A DNA stretch of 64,000 bases from Microbulbifer sp. VAAF005 (GTDB lineage Bacteria; Pseudomonadota; Gammaproteobacteria; Pseudomonadales; Cellvibrionaceae), in contig NZ_CP120233.1 in NCBI RefSeq assembly GCF_030012985.1, positions 1,178,001 through 1,242,000 of the forward strand, in the 5' to 3' direction. The translations under genes were made by a program, and so were the position numbers. The notes beneath the pieces are model-generated. The model made no database searches, had not been told where the DNA came from, and saw only the letters and a list, made by a program, of their open reading frames with translations. Below, in pieces: positions 1 to 7,083 of this stretch (position 1 is its first letter; every line of letters starts with the position of its first letter).

Positions 1-607
1 CATCCAGGGAAAAACCAAACTGGGCCAGGCGGGATTCATCAATATCCAGGTAAGCCACTTCGTCGATAATGCCTGAGCGGGAAACCTTGGCAACCCCCTC
101 AACTCCCAGTAACTCCCGGCGAATCGCTTTGGTAATTTCACGCATTTCAGTCAGCGAAAACCCTTCTCCGGTAATCGCATAATAAATACCGTAAACCTCA
201 CCAAAGTCATCATTCACAACGGAGGGTAAAGCACCGCTGGGCAGATCACTTTGAGCATCGTTAACCTTGCGCCGCAATTCATCCCAAACCTGGGCAAGCT
301 CCTGCGAGGCATACTGATCTTTGATTTCCACCCGAATTTCAGACATTCCCGGACTTGAGGTGGAAGAGACCTTGTCCAGCTGTCCCATTTGTTGGATGGC
401 CACCTCAAGCTTTTCGGTGACCTCCTCTTCTACACGCTGGGCGCTAGCGCCTGGGTAGAAGGTGTAAACACGGGCTTCCTTGATCGTAAACGCAGGATCT
501 TCGAGGCGGCCAATATCTGAAAGCCCCCAAAGACCACCGATTAAGCAAATCAGCATCAACAGCCAGCTATAAACTGGCTTTTCTATAAATATGTCAGAAA
601 TCTTCAC
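1..607 (-). CDS. RND efflux pump inner-membrane transporter (N-terminal part, cut by window edge)
   Basis: Encodes the start of an AcrB/MexF-type resistance-nodulation-division transporter, the proton-driven inner-membrane pump of a tripartite efflux system. The visible ~200 residues begin MKISDIFIEKPVYSWLLM, one membrane helix, followed by the periplasmic porter-domain start with the family features DPAFTIKEARV, YPGASAQRVEEEV and VPAVLPPV-like text. The GTG start at 607 has a GGGA element about 9 bases upstream. It lies 43 bases after the membrane fusion protein gene and is the last visible gene of the tetR-MFP-RND operon. The rest of the gene is beyond base 1. The substrate cannot be told from this part. 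Confidence 0.9.
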   Translation of the reverse strand, partial: MKISDIFIEKPVYSWLLMLICLIGGLWGLSDIGRLEDPAFTIKEARVYTFYPGASAQRVEEEVTEKLEVAIQQMGQLDKVSSTSSPGMSEIRVEIKDQYASQELAQVWDELRRKVNDAQSDLPSGALPSVVNDDFGEVYGIYYAITGEGFSLTEMREITKAIRRELLGVEGVAKVSRSGIIDEVAYLDIDESRLAQFGFSLD

Positions 608-650
608 AACATTTTCCCTACTGTTAACAGGGCCAGAGCTAACACACTAA

Positions 651-1724
651 TTAGTGCTGTGCGTAATTGCGTACTTTTGCACCGTCATAAAGGTGCTGGC
701 CGCCGGTAGCAACCAGTTTCATAGCAGGGCTAATGCCATCCTTAATCTGTACCGACTCACCATCAGTACGCCCGAGGGTCACGGAAGCTTTGGAAACAGA
801 CTGGTCCGCATTAATTTGCCAAACATAGGGCTTACCTTCCGGGCCAGTCTGCACTGCTGAAAGGGGAACCCACAGGTCACCACTCGCTTTATTCAACTTC
901 ACACTAACGCGAGCGGTCATGCCGGGAAGGATCTGTACATTTTCGGGGCGGGGCATTCCAAACTCGACAACGTAAGTCTGGGTAACGCTGTCTGCCTCAG
1001 CCTGGTGCTCACGGTAGGTAAGTGGGAATTCCTTGCCCGGCAAAAATTCAAACTCGGCGGTCATGGAGTTGACTTGCTCTTCATTAACCGTGGCCAACAG
1101 CTTTTCAGGCACGGAGATTTGAATTCGAACTTCAGAAATATTCTGCAAACGGACAATTGCCTGGCCGGCCTGGACGTTGGTGTAATTCTCTACCAGCTGG
1201 CGAGTCGCCAAAGCATCGAATGGAACCCTTAGCTGGGTATAAGCCAGGTCCTGCTCAGCACGTTCCAGGGTCACTTTAGCCAAGTCAAAGTTACTTTTCG
1301 TTTCATCCAGCTGCTGCTGTGAAATAACTTTTGACCCTGCCAGAGAGCGCTGACGATTGAGGGTTTTTTCCAGCAACTCTACATTTAATCGGGCTTCTTT
1401 TACCCTGCGCAGGTAATCCCGCTGATCAAGTTCTGCGATCAGGGTTCCCTTTGGAATAATTTCACCTTCGCGAATTGTGAGCTTGTCCAGCTTCCCACCA
1501 ACCTGGAAAGATAGATCGACACTCTGCACTGCCTTAACACGACCGGCAAACTGTCGATCTTTGACCTGGTCATTACTGGCAACGGTAGCTACTTTCACGG
1601 GCCAGACGTGCTCTGCTTGCGCCTGCTCCGTCTTCGATTCGGAGCATCCTGCCAGAACTGCAACTGCTGCGATCAAAACGGCCAATGAGAAACGCGATCT
1701 TGGCGATATATTCATATTCATCAT
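651..1724 (-). CDS. RND efflux periplasmic adaptor (membrane fusion lipoprotein)
   Basis: Periplasmic adaptor that links the RND pump to an outer-membrane channel. The N-terminus is a lipoprotein signal with a hydrophobic stretch ending VLAGCS, so Cys is the likely lipidated residue. Then come a biotinyl-lipoyl-like half (VDLSFQVGGKLDKL), a coiled-coil hairpin around the LNVELLEKTLNRQ region, the second lipoyl half and a C-terminal beta-barrel ending near GAKVRNYAQH. Length (357 residues) is typical of the family. Several start codons are close together: a TTG at 1730, ATGs at 1724, 1721 and 1715. I use the 1724 ATG but cannot decide between them. It lies 27 bases after the tetR gene and is probably cotranscribed with it. 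Confidence 0.93.
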   Translation of the reverse strand: MMNMNISPRSRFSLAVLIAAVAVLAGCSESKTEQAQAEHVWPVKVATVASNDQVKDRQFAGRVKAVQSVDLSFQVGGKLDKLTIREGEIIPKGTLIAELDQRDYLRRVKEARLNVELLEKTLNRQRSLAGSKVISQQQLDETKSNFDLAKVTLERAEQDLAYTQLRVPFDALATRQLVENYTNVQAGQAIVRLQNISEVRIQISVPEKLLATVNEEQVNSMTAEFEFLPGKEFPLTYREHQAEADSVTQTYVVEFGMPRPENVQILPGMTARVSVKLNKASGDLWVPLSAVQTGPEGKPYVWQINADQSVSKASVTLGRTDGESVQIKDGISPAMKLVATGGQHLYDGAKVRNYAQH

Positions 1725-1751
1725 CCACAAACTGTATTAACTGGGGCTGAT

Positions 1752-2279
1752 TTAGTTCAGGTCGGCAGAGAGCGCCAGCAGACGTCCCTGTAAACGTTCA
1801 ATAATCGGGTCTTCAGACTCAACAACACCGAGTACGCGACCCAGGAACATGCCCTGGGCCGCCAGGATTAGCAGTTCCGCCATTTCCGGGTCACGATACG
1901 CATCGCAGATATCGCGACGCTGCTGCTCTTCTTTGTCTTTTACCGGCCCCAGCAACATGGGGTCTTCGGCCACGGCGGCAATCAGTGAGCGAGGCAGCCC
2001 CTTGTCGTCCTCCATCAATTCAAAAATGCTCTTCAAGCGCGACACCAACAAGCTGTCCCCGGAGGACACAAAAGTGGCAACACTGTCATCTTCACGAGCT
2101 ATTGCCGCCTCCAGCATCGCCTTCAGGAGTGACTGCTTAGTTCGAAAATGATGAATCAAACCGCCCTTGCTGAGCCCGCACTGTGCAGCCACCGCATCCA
2201 GGGTCAACTTGCGCGCCCCGCGATCCCGGACTACTTCTTCTGCTGCTCGCACAATGGCAGCTTTGTCGACTCTCGACAC
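1752..2279 (-). CDS. TetR-family transcriptional regulator of the efflux operon
   Basis: A 175-residue TetR-type repressor. The N-terminal helix-turn-helix is clear (LDAVAAQCGLSKGGLIHHF, about residues 27-45), and the C-terminal ligand-binding part is of the kind often labelled TetR_C_6 or similar. It is the first gene of the operon, with the adaptor and pump genes behind it. A perfect 14-base palindrome lies 27 bases upstream of its start, so it probably represses itself and the pump. The inducer cannot be predicted. Confidence 0.93.
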   Translation of the reverse strand: MSRVDKAAIVRAAEEVVRDRGARKLTLDAVAAQCGLSKGGLIHHFRTKQSLLKAMLEAAIAREDDSVATFVSSGDSLLVSRLKSIFELMEDDKGLPRSLIAAVAEDPMLLGPVKDKEEQQRRDICDAYRDPEMAELLILAAQGMFLGRVLGVVESEDPIIERLQGRLLALSADLN

Positions 2280-2306
2280 ATGACCTCCTGGGCATCACCA
2301 ATCAAA

Positions 2307-2320
2307 ACCAACCGGTTGGT
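2307..2320. promoter_or_regulatory. TetR operator palindrome
   Basis: ACCAACCGGTTGGT is a perfect 14-base inverted repeat directly upstream of the tetR start at 2279. Its form, with ACCNACCGGTNGGT symmetry, is typical of TetR-family operators. It lies in the 152-base gap between the divergent tetR and ychJ genes, so it could also affect ychJ. Confidence 0.75.
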
Positions 2321-2431
2321 CGGTATCTTAGCGGCAACATTTCAAAGGTCAAGCTATGCTACGCTCCCCCACCAGAAAACATGGCTAAAAAGTGTTGCGA
2401 GAGCGTTAAGCTCACGCTGGAGAGGTGATTT

Positions 2432-2821
2432 ATGACGGATCGGTACTGCCCCTGTGGATCGGGCAAGCCCCTTGATACCTGCTGCGGACTCTATTTGTCG
2501 GGAAAGGCTTACCCCAATAATGCAGAAGCGGTTATGCGCAGTCGCTATACGGCCTTTGCAACCGGAAATTTTCGGTACCTGAAAAAAACCTGGCATCCCG
2601 ACACCTGCCCAGAACTGCAAGCTGAGGATATTGAAACCCAGTGGACACAATTGGAAGTTATTAAGAGTAAGGCGGGACTAAAAAAGTCGATTGTGGAATT
2701 TAAGGCTTGGTATACAGAAAATGACCAAGAACACCTGATTCACGAAATTTCACTATTTAAGTTATTTAAGAAGCGCTGGGTATATTTGGAAGCTCTACCC
2801 AACTGGCCTGATGGGAAATAG
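2432..2821 (+). CDS. ychJ: YchJ family SEC-C motif protein
   Basis: A 129-residue protein of the UPF0225/YchJ family. The N-terminal zinc-binding SEC-C motif is visible at residues 6-18 (CPCGSGKPLDTCC), followed by the YchJ middle domain with RSRYTAFATGNF and the TWHP motif. The exact biochemical role of the family is not known. An SD-like GGAGAGG lies a few bases upstream of the ATG. Divergent from the tetR operon. Confidence 0.93.
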   Translation: MTDRYCPCGSGKPLDTCCGLYLSGKAYPNNAEAVMRSRYTAFATGNFRYLKKTWHPDTCPELQAEDIETQWTQLEVIKSKAGLKKSIVEFKAWYTENDQEHLIHEISLFKLFKKRWVYLEALPNWPDGK

Positions 2822-2842
2822 GCTAGCAGAAAACACGGCTAG

Positions 2843-3031
2843 CTAAAGAGGCGATATCAAAGAAAAAATAGCAGCAAAGGCCTGGGGGCGGGAGTCACGC
2901 TCCCGCACCTCTTTACGCAGCTTCTGCTTGCTAGCGAAACGCCCCGAAGATTTTGCCTTTACGTGGGCACCTCCCTTTCTCATTAGCGGATTACGCGCAA
3001 CGTAACTACGAATTTTTTCTTTCTTTTTCAT
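2843..3031 (-). CDS. Small basic protein, possibly ArfA-like ribosome rescue factor
   Basis: A 62-residue, strongly basic protein starting MKKKEKIRSYVARNPLMRKG and ending in a short hydrophobic stretch (AFAAIFSLISPL). An AGGTGA element precedes the ATG. I do not recognise the family with certainty. The layout (N/D-P-L-x-R segment, Lys/Arg-rich middle, hydrophobic end, and a GC hairpin inside the 3' part of the gene) resembles ArfA, whose mRNA is cut or terminated at such a hairpin so that the active form lacks the hydrophobic tail. This link is inference from layout only. It lies 79 bases after rtcB on the same strand. Confidence 0.6.
   Translation of the reverse strand: MKKKEKIRSYVARNPLMRKGGAHVKAKSSGRFASKQKLRKEVRERDSRPQAFAAIFSLISPL
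2888..2906 (-). other. Hairpin inside the small basic protein gene
   Basis: A 7-base-pair GC-rich stem (GCGGGAG / CTCCCGC) with a 5-base loop lies within the coding sequence, just before the codons for the hydrophobic C-terminus. A run of six T on the coding strand follows about 20 bases later, too far for a standard intrinsic terminator. Confidence 0.5.
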
Positions 3032-3110
3032 AAAACTTCACCTTTTACTTTTTGTAGATCCATTCTTCCAAATATCTTCTCACTCAAAACTTGATTTGAT
3101 ACCTCCTTAT

Positions 3111-4319
3111 TTACCCCTTGATACAAATTACCTGGCGGAGTCTGTGCACCACCTCCACAAGATCGGACTGGTTCTCCATCACCTGATCAATATCCTTATA
3201 AGCAGCAGGAATCTCATCCAGAACGCCCTTATCTTTACGGCATTGCACACCTTGGGTCTGATCTTCCAAGTCCTTTCTGGTAAAACGCTGGCGAGCCGCT
3301 GTACGACTCATTTTTCGGCCAGCTCCGTGTGCGCAAGAACAAAAAGATTCCTTATTGCCAAGCCCACGCACGATAAATGACTTAGCCCCCATAGAGCCGG
3401 GAATAATTCCCAGTTGATCTCTCTGAGCACTAATAGCCCCTTTGCGAGTCACGAACACATCTCTATCAAAATGGCGCTCGCGAACAACATAATTGTGGTG
3501 GCAGTTAATTGCCTCTGTAGTCAAAGTAAACTTTGGCAAGCTTACCTTCAGGCATCCAAGCACAAGCTTCATCATTTCCTGCCTGTTCCAGCGTGCATAT
3601 TCCTGCGCCCAGTTAACCGCCTCAATATAATCGTCAAAATTCTGGCAGCCTTCCGAGAAATAGGCCAGATCCTTATCAGGAAGATTGTGCATATGCCCAG
3701 CCATATCCCGTCGGGCCAACTGGATAAAATGCTGACCAATAGCATTGCCAATCCCTCGACTCCCCGAATGCAACATCACCCAGACAGCACCACTCTCATC
3801 AATACAAATTTCGATAAAGTGATTGCCACCCCCTAATGTACCCATTTGGGTCACCCAAGTTTTTTGTGGTTGATGCAGCTTCTTCAGTAACCCTGGATGC
3901 TTTGAAAACAATCTATCCACACCGGGAGCTAAAAGTTTGCAGGCAGATTCCCTGGCGCTGATCAGTTTATGTCGTCCCTGACCAACCGGCACTTTCACCT
4001 CAATGGCGTCCCGCAGTGCTTTCAGATTGTCTGGCAGCTGATGGGCTTGTAGCGAAGTTCGCACCGCATTCATTCCACAACCAATATCCACCCCAACGGC
4101 AGCAGGAATTATCGCACTTACCGTTGGGATCACCGATCCTACCGTTGCCCCCTTTCCCAAATGCACATCCGGCATAGCAGCAACATGGGAGTGCACAATC
4201 GGAAGCTGAGCAATATTCTTTAACTGTTGCATTGCCTTGGGCTCGATATCATCGGTATAGATTTTTACCGGTACCGTGCCAGGCGGTGCATTTCGATTTA
4301 ACACTGTTTTTACAGGCAT
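3111..4319 (-). CDS. rtcB: RNA-splicing ligase RtcB
   Basis: Joins RNA 2',3'-cyclic phosphate or 3'-phosphate ends to 5'-OH ends using GTP and Mn2+. The 402-residue length matches E. coli RtcB. Visible family motifs are VDIGCGM with the metal-binding Asp78 and Cys81, LGGGNHFIE (163-170), HSGSRGIG (184-191), GSMGAKSFIVRG (308-319) and CSCAHGAGRKMSR containing the His (about 331) that becomes guanylylated. No rtcA or rtcR is next to it, so this is not the E. coli rtcBA arrangement. It has a ~260-base leader with a small ORF and a terminator, suggesting control of transcription into the gene. Confidence 0.97.
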   Translation of the reverse strand: MPVKTVLNRNAPPGTVPVKIYTDDIEPKAMQQLKNIAQLPIVHSHVAAMPDVHLGKGATVGSVIPTVSAIIPAAVGVDIGCGMNAVRTSLQAHQLPDNLKALRDAIEVKVPVGQGRHKLISARESACKLLAPGVDRLFSKHPGLLKKLHQPQKTWVTQMGTLGGGNHFIEICIDESGAVWVMLHSGSRGIGNAIGQHFIQLARRDMAGHMHNLPDKDLAYFSEGCQNFDDYIEAVNWAQEYARWNRQEMMKLVLGCLKVSLPKFTLTTEAINCHHNYVVRERHFDRDVFVTRKGAISAQRDQLGIIPGSMGAKSFIVRGLGNKESFCSCAHGAGRKMSRTAARQRFTRKDLEDQTQGVQCRKDKGVLDEIPAAYKDIDQVMENQSDLVEVVHRLRQVICIKG

Positions 4320-4365
4320 ATTTTATCCCTGGATTAATCCACTTAACTGAAACGGCAATCCAAGC

Positions 4366-4401
4366 TAAAACAAAAAAGCCCCGGCACTTGCCAGGGCTTT
4401 T
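4366..4401 (-). terminator. Intrinsic terminator in the rtcB leader
   Basis: On the minus strand a stem of AAAAGCCC plus GGCA (with one U-G pair between them) folds back on its complement and is followed by six T, then GTTTT. It stands about 50 bases before the rtcB start codon and downstream of the leader ORF, so it would stop transcription before rtcB unless it is prevented from folding. Confidence 0.75.
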
Positions 4402-4411
4402 AGGAGGTCTG

Positions 4412-4439
4412 GCTTGGAAAGCAATATCACTTTCCAAGC
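4412..4439 (-). other. Perfect 10-bp hairpin between leader ORF and terminator
   Basis: GCTTGGAAAG and CTTTCCAAGC form a 10-base-pair stem with an 8-base loop. A competing pairing is possible between 4451-4459 and 4426-4433 (ATCGCTTT with AAAGTGAT), which would overlap this stem. The 4451-4459 segment touches the stop codon of the leader ORF. Confidence 0.65.
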
Positions 4440-4458
4440 TCAAGTGCGTGAAAAGCGA

Positions 4459-4494
4459 TTAAACAAATAAACTCTTGATATCTACATTTCGCAT
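4459..4494 (-). CDS. Putative 11-residue leader peptide upstream of rtcB
   Basis: ATG...TAA reading frame encoding MRNVDIKSLFV. It has a near-ideal ribosome binding site: AAGGAG at 4502-4507, seven bases before the ATG. It is too short to be found by standard gene callers. It is followed by a hairpin and an intrinsic terminator before rtcB. It has no run of one amino acid as in classical amino-acid attenuators. I infer a regulatory leader peptide, but a free-standing small protein or chance ORF is possible. Confidence 0.5.
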   Translation of the reverse strand: MRNVDIKSLFV

Positions 4495-4585
4495 TTCACG
4501 GCTCCTTAGTGGTGCGATCCACTTCAAAAATACTGCCAACTAGAATGCCAATCTTGAAACCAGATCAGCAATGGAATTTAGGTGC

Positions 4586-4613
4586 AGTTTATTCTCATTT
4601 GGTACCATGTCAA
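4586..4613 (-). promoter_or_regulatory. Sigma-70-type promoter for the rtcB leader
   Basis: On the minus strand TTGACA (4608-4613), a 16-base spacer and TAAACT (4586-4591). The -35 box is a perfect match and the -10 box matches 4 of 6. Predicted transcription start is near 4579, giving a leader of about 260 bases before the rtcB ATG. Confidence 0.6.
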
Positions 4614-4748
4614 GCCTGTTTTTGGTCTATCGATAAAAATTCTACCCTGAATTCACTGACCAACTTTTACTTTTCAACATAGCTTGAGGGCTCACTATGC
4701 CATAAAATCGTGTTACCGAAATTACAGTCCAGTCGCCACACCCCCAAA

Positions 4749-5477
4749 ATGACCACTCAAGAACCTACCATTCTCTTTGAAGACGACTACTTACTTGCCG
4801 CTTATAAACCAGAGGGGTGGCTTGTTCACAGATCGGAAATAGACCGCCATGAAAAGCGTGTACTTTTGCAATATTTGAGGGACCTATGTGGTAACTTTCT
4901 TTATCCAGTACATCGACTGGATAAGCCTACCTCCGGTGTTATTATTTTTGCCAAAAGCAGCGAGATTGCTGCGCAGGTACAGCAGCAGTTGGAAAGTGAT
5001 TTATCATCAAAAAAATATATTGCTGTATGTAGAGGATATAGCCCGGAAGAAGGTATCATTGACTATGCCCTCCCCGTTGCCGACTTCAAACACCAGAGGA
5101 AGCGACCGAAAACGGATCTGCCACGTCAGCAGGCTGTTACATTGCACCGACGCTTGGAGACTATTGAGTTACCTTATGAGGTTGACCGCTACCCGACCAG
5201 CCGGTATTCCCTAGTAGAAATCCAATTGAAGACAGGGCGGCGCCATCAAATAAGAAGGCATTTCAAGCATATCCATCACCCTCTAATTGGCTGCCCGAAA
5301 TATGGAAAGTCAACCCATAATCGTTTCTTTGCCAACAGACTTGAGTGCTCTCGACTGCTTTTGCATGCATCTGAACTCAAGCTTGAACATCCGGTGAGTG
5401 GTTCTCAGCTGAAAATACAATGCGAAATACAGGGAAGTTTCTTGCAATTAATTCAGCGATTTAAATGGCAACTTTAA
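4749..5477 (+). CDS. truC: tRNA pseudouridine(65) synthase TruC-like
   Basis: RluA-family pseudouridine synthase; TruC modifies U65 in certain tRNAs. The catalytic motif HRLDKPTSG is at residues 55-63 with Asp58 as the catalytic residue. The TruC-like features KPEGWLVHRS (20-29), RYPTSRYSLVE and TGRRHQIRRH are present. Length is 242 residues from the ATG at 4749. A GTG at 4710 would add 13 residues (MLPKLQSSRHTPK) that homologues lack, so I prefer the ATG. The N-terminus FEDDYLLAAYKPEGW matches the E. coli protein start. Divergent from rtcB. Confidence 0.92.
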   Translation: MTTQEPTILFEDDYLLAAYKPEGWLVHRSEIDRHEKRVLLQYLRDLCGNFLYPVHRLDKPTSGVIIFAKSSEIAAQVQQQLESDLSSKKYIAVCRGYSPEEGIIDYALPVADFKHQRKRPKTDLPRQQAVTLHRRLETIELPYEVDRYPTSRYSLVEIQLKTGRRHQIRRHFKHIHHPLIGCPKYGKSTHNRFFANRLECSRLLLHASELKLEHPVSGSQLKIQCEIQGSFLQLIQRFKWQL

Positions 5478-5520
5478 TTTATAAAGCCTCCAAGTTACTC
5501 AGAACCCCTCAAGCCAAGCC

Positions 5521-6828
5521 TTACATAGTGCATGGGGCGACCTGCCCAGGATAGGAGCACAATGGCGCTGAATAAATAATTTCCGATGTGCAGCAGGCTG
5601 AGCTTCCGCCATTTAATTGGCCGCACCCAGGGCCGCCACAGGCCCCACACGAGCTGGAACAGCAAGCTCCCGACCCACTGTATATTCCAGCTTTCTCATT
5701 TTCGCATACAGCGCCCTTAAGGCCATATATCTTTCTCCCTTGCTTCACTGAAATATTGTCAAAGTAGGCATAGACTTTTTTGGAGGGTGACCACAAAGCT
5801 GAACTACCGCCATGAAAAGTACTGAACTGAAATTTATCAATAGCTACCCTATCACTACCAGTCAGTCGTAACCCTTGTTCCTCTACAATTTTTTTGCCAT
5901 TTATAAATAGCTCGATATATCCGTCAGCATTATTTGCACTGCTATTTAATTGCACAAACAACTCAATCCGATACCAAGTATCCCGCTCAAATCTAAAGCT
6001 GTCATTCCCTTGATACCCATCTCCACACCGAGCGACTCTATCCTGATGATAGGTATAGAGCCCGACCCTACCCTCCGCACCAAACTTAACCCGCACACTC
6101 CAACTCTTCGGATCGATAGGTACGCATCCTGAAGCCTGCCCCCCACCAGCAAGACCGTGTAGCTTACCGCCCTTAACAAATTCGAAGTTCCGATGAAACT
6201 TCACATCGTAAGCGAGAGTTGCCGATGAAACAGATTTGGCTAATTGGGTTGATGTACTAATTCTCTCAGAACCCTTTTCATAAGGAATATACTGAGCTTC
6301 CAGTGCATACCCATTACCGGGCATTGGAATTAAATTTAAATGCTGATCATCAAACGTTGCCAGTGGTTGCAAATCAAAAGTTCTTCGCAACAAGGTAATA
6401 TCGGTATATTTCATGTAGGGGATCCCAACCCGATATCTACCAGAATTTGAAATTGCACTGAATCTGCCTTGATTTGATGAAAACCCGTATACATAGATCT
6501 TCTTTCTTACAAATTTTTTCATTTCCTCATAATTCAAATAGAACTTGAATCCATGGGGAACGCCCTGGGTATCACATATATTGGCAATTCCTTTTGACGA
6601 CGCCTGATCAGCTCTGGAAATTTTTATCGGAAACCCGCTTCTACTATCCCCACCTAGATAAAGACCAACAGAAACTGACTTGAATACTCCTTTCTGACAA
6701 GCCCACCCAGAAACAACCAAGCCTCCCCCCAAATATTCAACCCGATCAACCCTACCGATCATCTGGGCGAAATCCTGATTACCTGTACTAAATGAAAAAA
6801 GAGTCACGAGTAAAAACACAGAAAACAT
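5521..6828 (-). CDS. Secreted protein with PL14-like lyase domain and Cys-rich tail
   Basis: A 435-residue exported protein in three parts. Residues 1-16 are a short signal peptide. Residues ~24-135 form a small beta domain (GLVVSGWACQKG, SVSVGLYLGG, IYVYGFS) seen at the start of some marine secreted proteins. Residues ~150-365 resemble the polysaccharide lyase family 14 fold: KLHGLAGGG, WYRIELFVQLN, DGYIELFINGK, FSTFHGG and YFDNISV. The last ~60 residues carry ten cysteines (375, 389, 390, 394, 397, 402, 412, 413, 424, 433) in a CC-C-C-C-CC pattern. PL14 enzymes cleave alginate or other uronates; the substrate here is unknown and no glycan-use genes are nearby. No clear SD. Confidence 0.75.
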   Translation of the reverse strand: MFSVFLLVTLFSFSTGNQDFAQMIGRVDRVEYLGGGLVVSGWACQKGVFKSVSVGLYLGGDSRSGFPIKISRADQASSKGIANICDTQGVPHGFKFYLNYEEMKKFVRKKIYVYGFSSNQGRFSAISNSGRYRVGIPYMKYTDITLLRRTFDLQPLATFDDQHLNLIPMPGNGYALEAQYIPYEKGSERISTSTQLAKSVSSATLAYDVKFHRNFEFVKGGKLHGLAGGGQASGCVPIDPKSWSVRVKFGAEGRVGLYTYHQDRVARCGDGYQGNDSFRFERDTWYRIELFVQLNSSANNADGYIELFINGKKIVEEQGLRLTGSDRVAIDKFQFSTFHGGSSALWSPSKKVYAYFDNISVKQGRKIYGLKGAVCENEKAGIYSGSGACCSSSCGACGGPGCGQLNGGSSACCTSEIIYSAPLCSYPGQVAPCTM

Positions 6829-6991
6829 CTTGAATAATACCCGACAGCATTGACATCACTATTAAATATAGAAGCTACTTGTTCGGATGAGCGAGAGCAC
6901 ACACAGTCCAAGACAACTATAAGAGAGCGCGAAAATAAATGTGAAAGGCTTGCAAAGACTCCCGCCGCCTTGGCGGAATAATAATGGATTC

Positions 6992-7010
6992 AAGGGCGTT
7001 TAACGCCCTT
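6992..7010. repeat. Small inverted repeat
   Basis: AAGGGCG and CGCCCTT around a 5-base centre, in the 255-base gap between the PL14-like gene and the patatin gene. There is no T run on either side. A second small hairpin (CCGCC/GGCGG, 6963-6977) is adjacent. They may act as the 3' end of the patatin transcript. Nothing else is recognised in the gap. Confidence 0.4.
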
Positions 7011-7083
7011 TAGAAACTTGAGGGAAAAATATTCACTAAGATGAAAGACGCTAGTCACGCCAATGAGGGGAGAGAAACTAAGG

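Noticed and set aside
3032..3110. 19-codon frame with a strong AAGGAGG between rtcB and the small basic protein
   Set aside because: The AAGGAGG is about 14 bases from the only possible start (TTG), too far for initiation; the gap is better read as an untranslated spacer.
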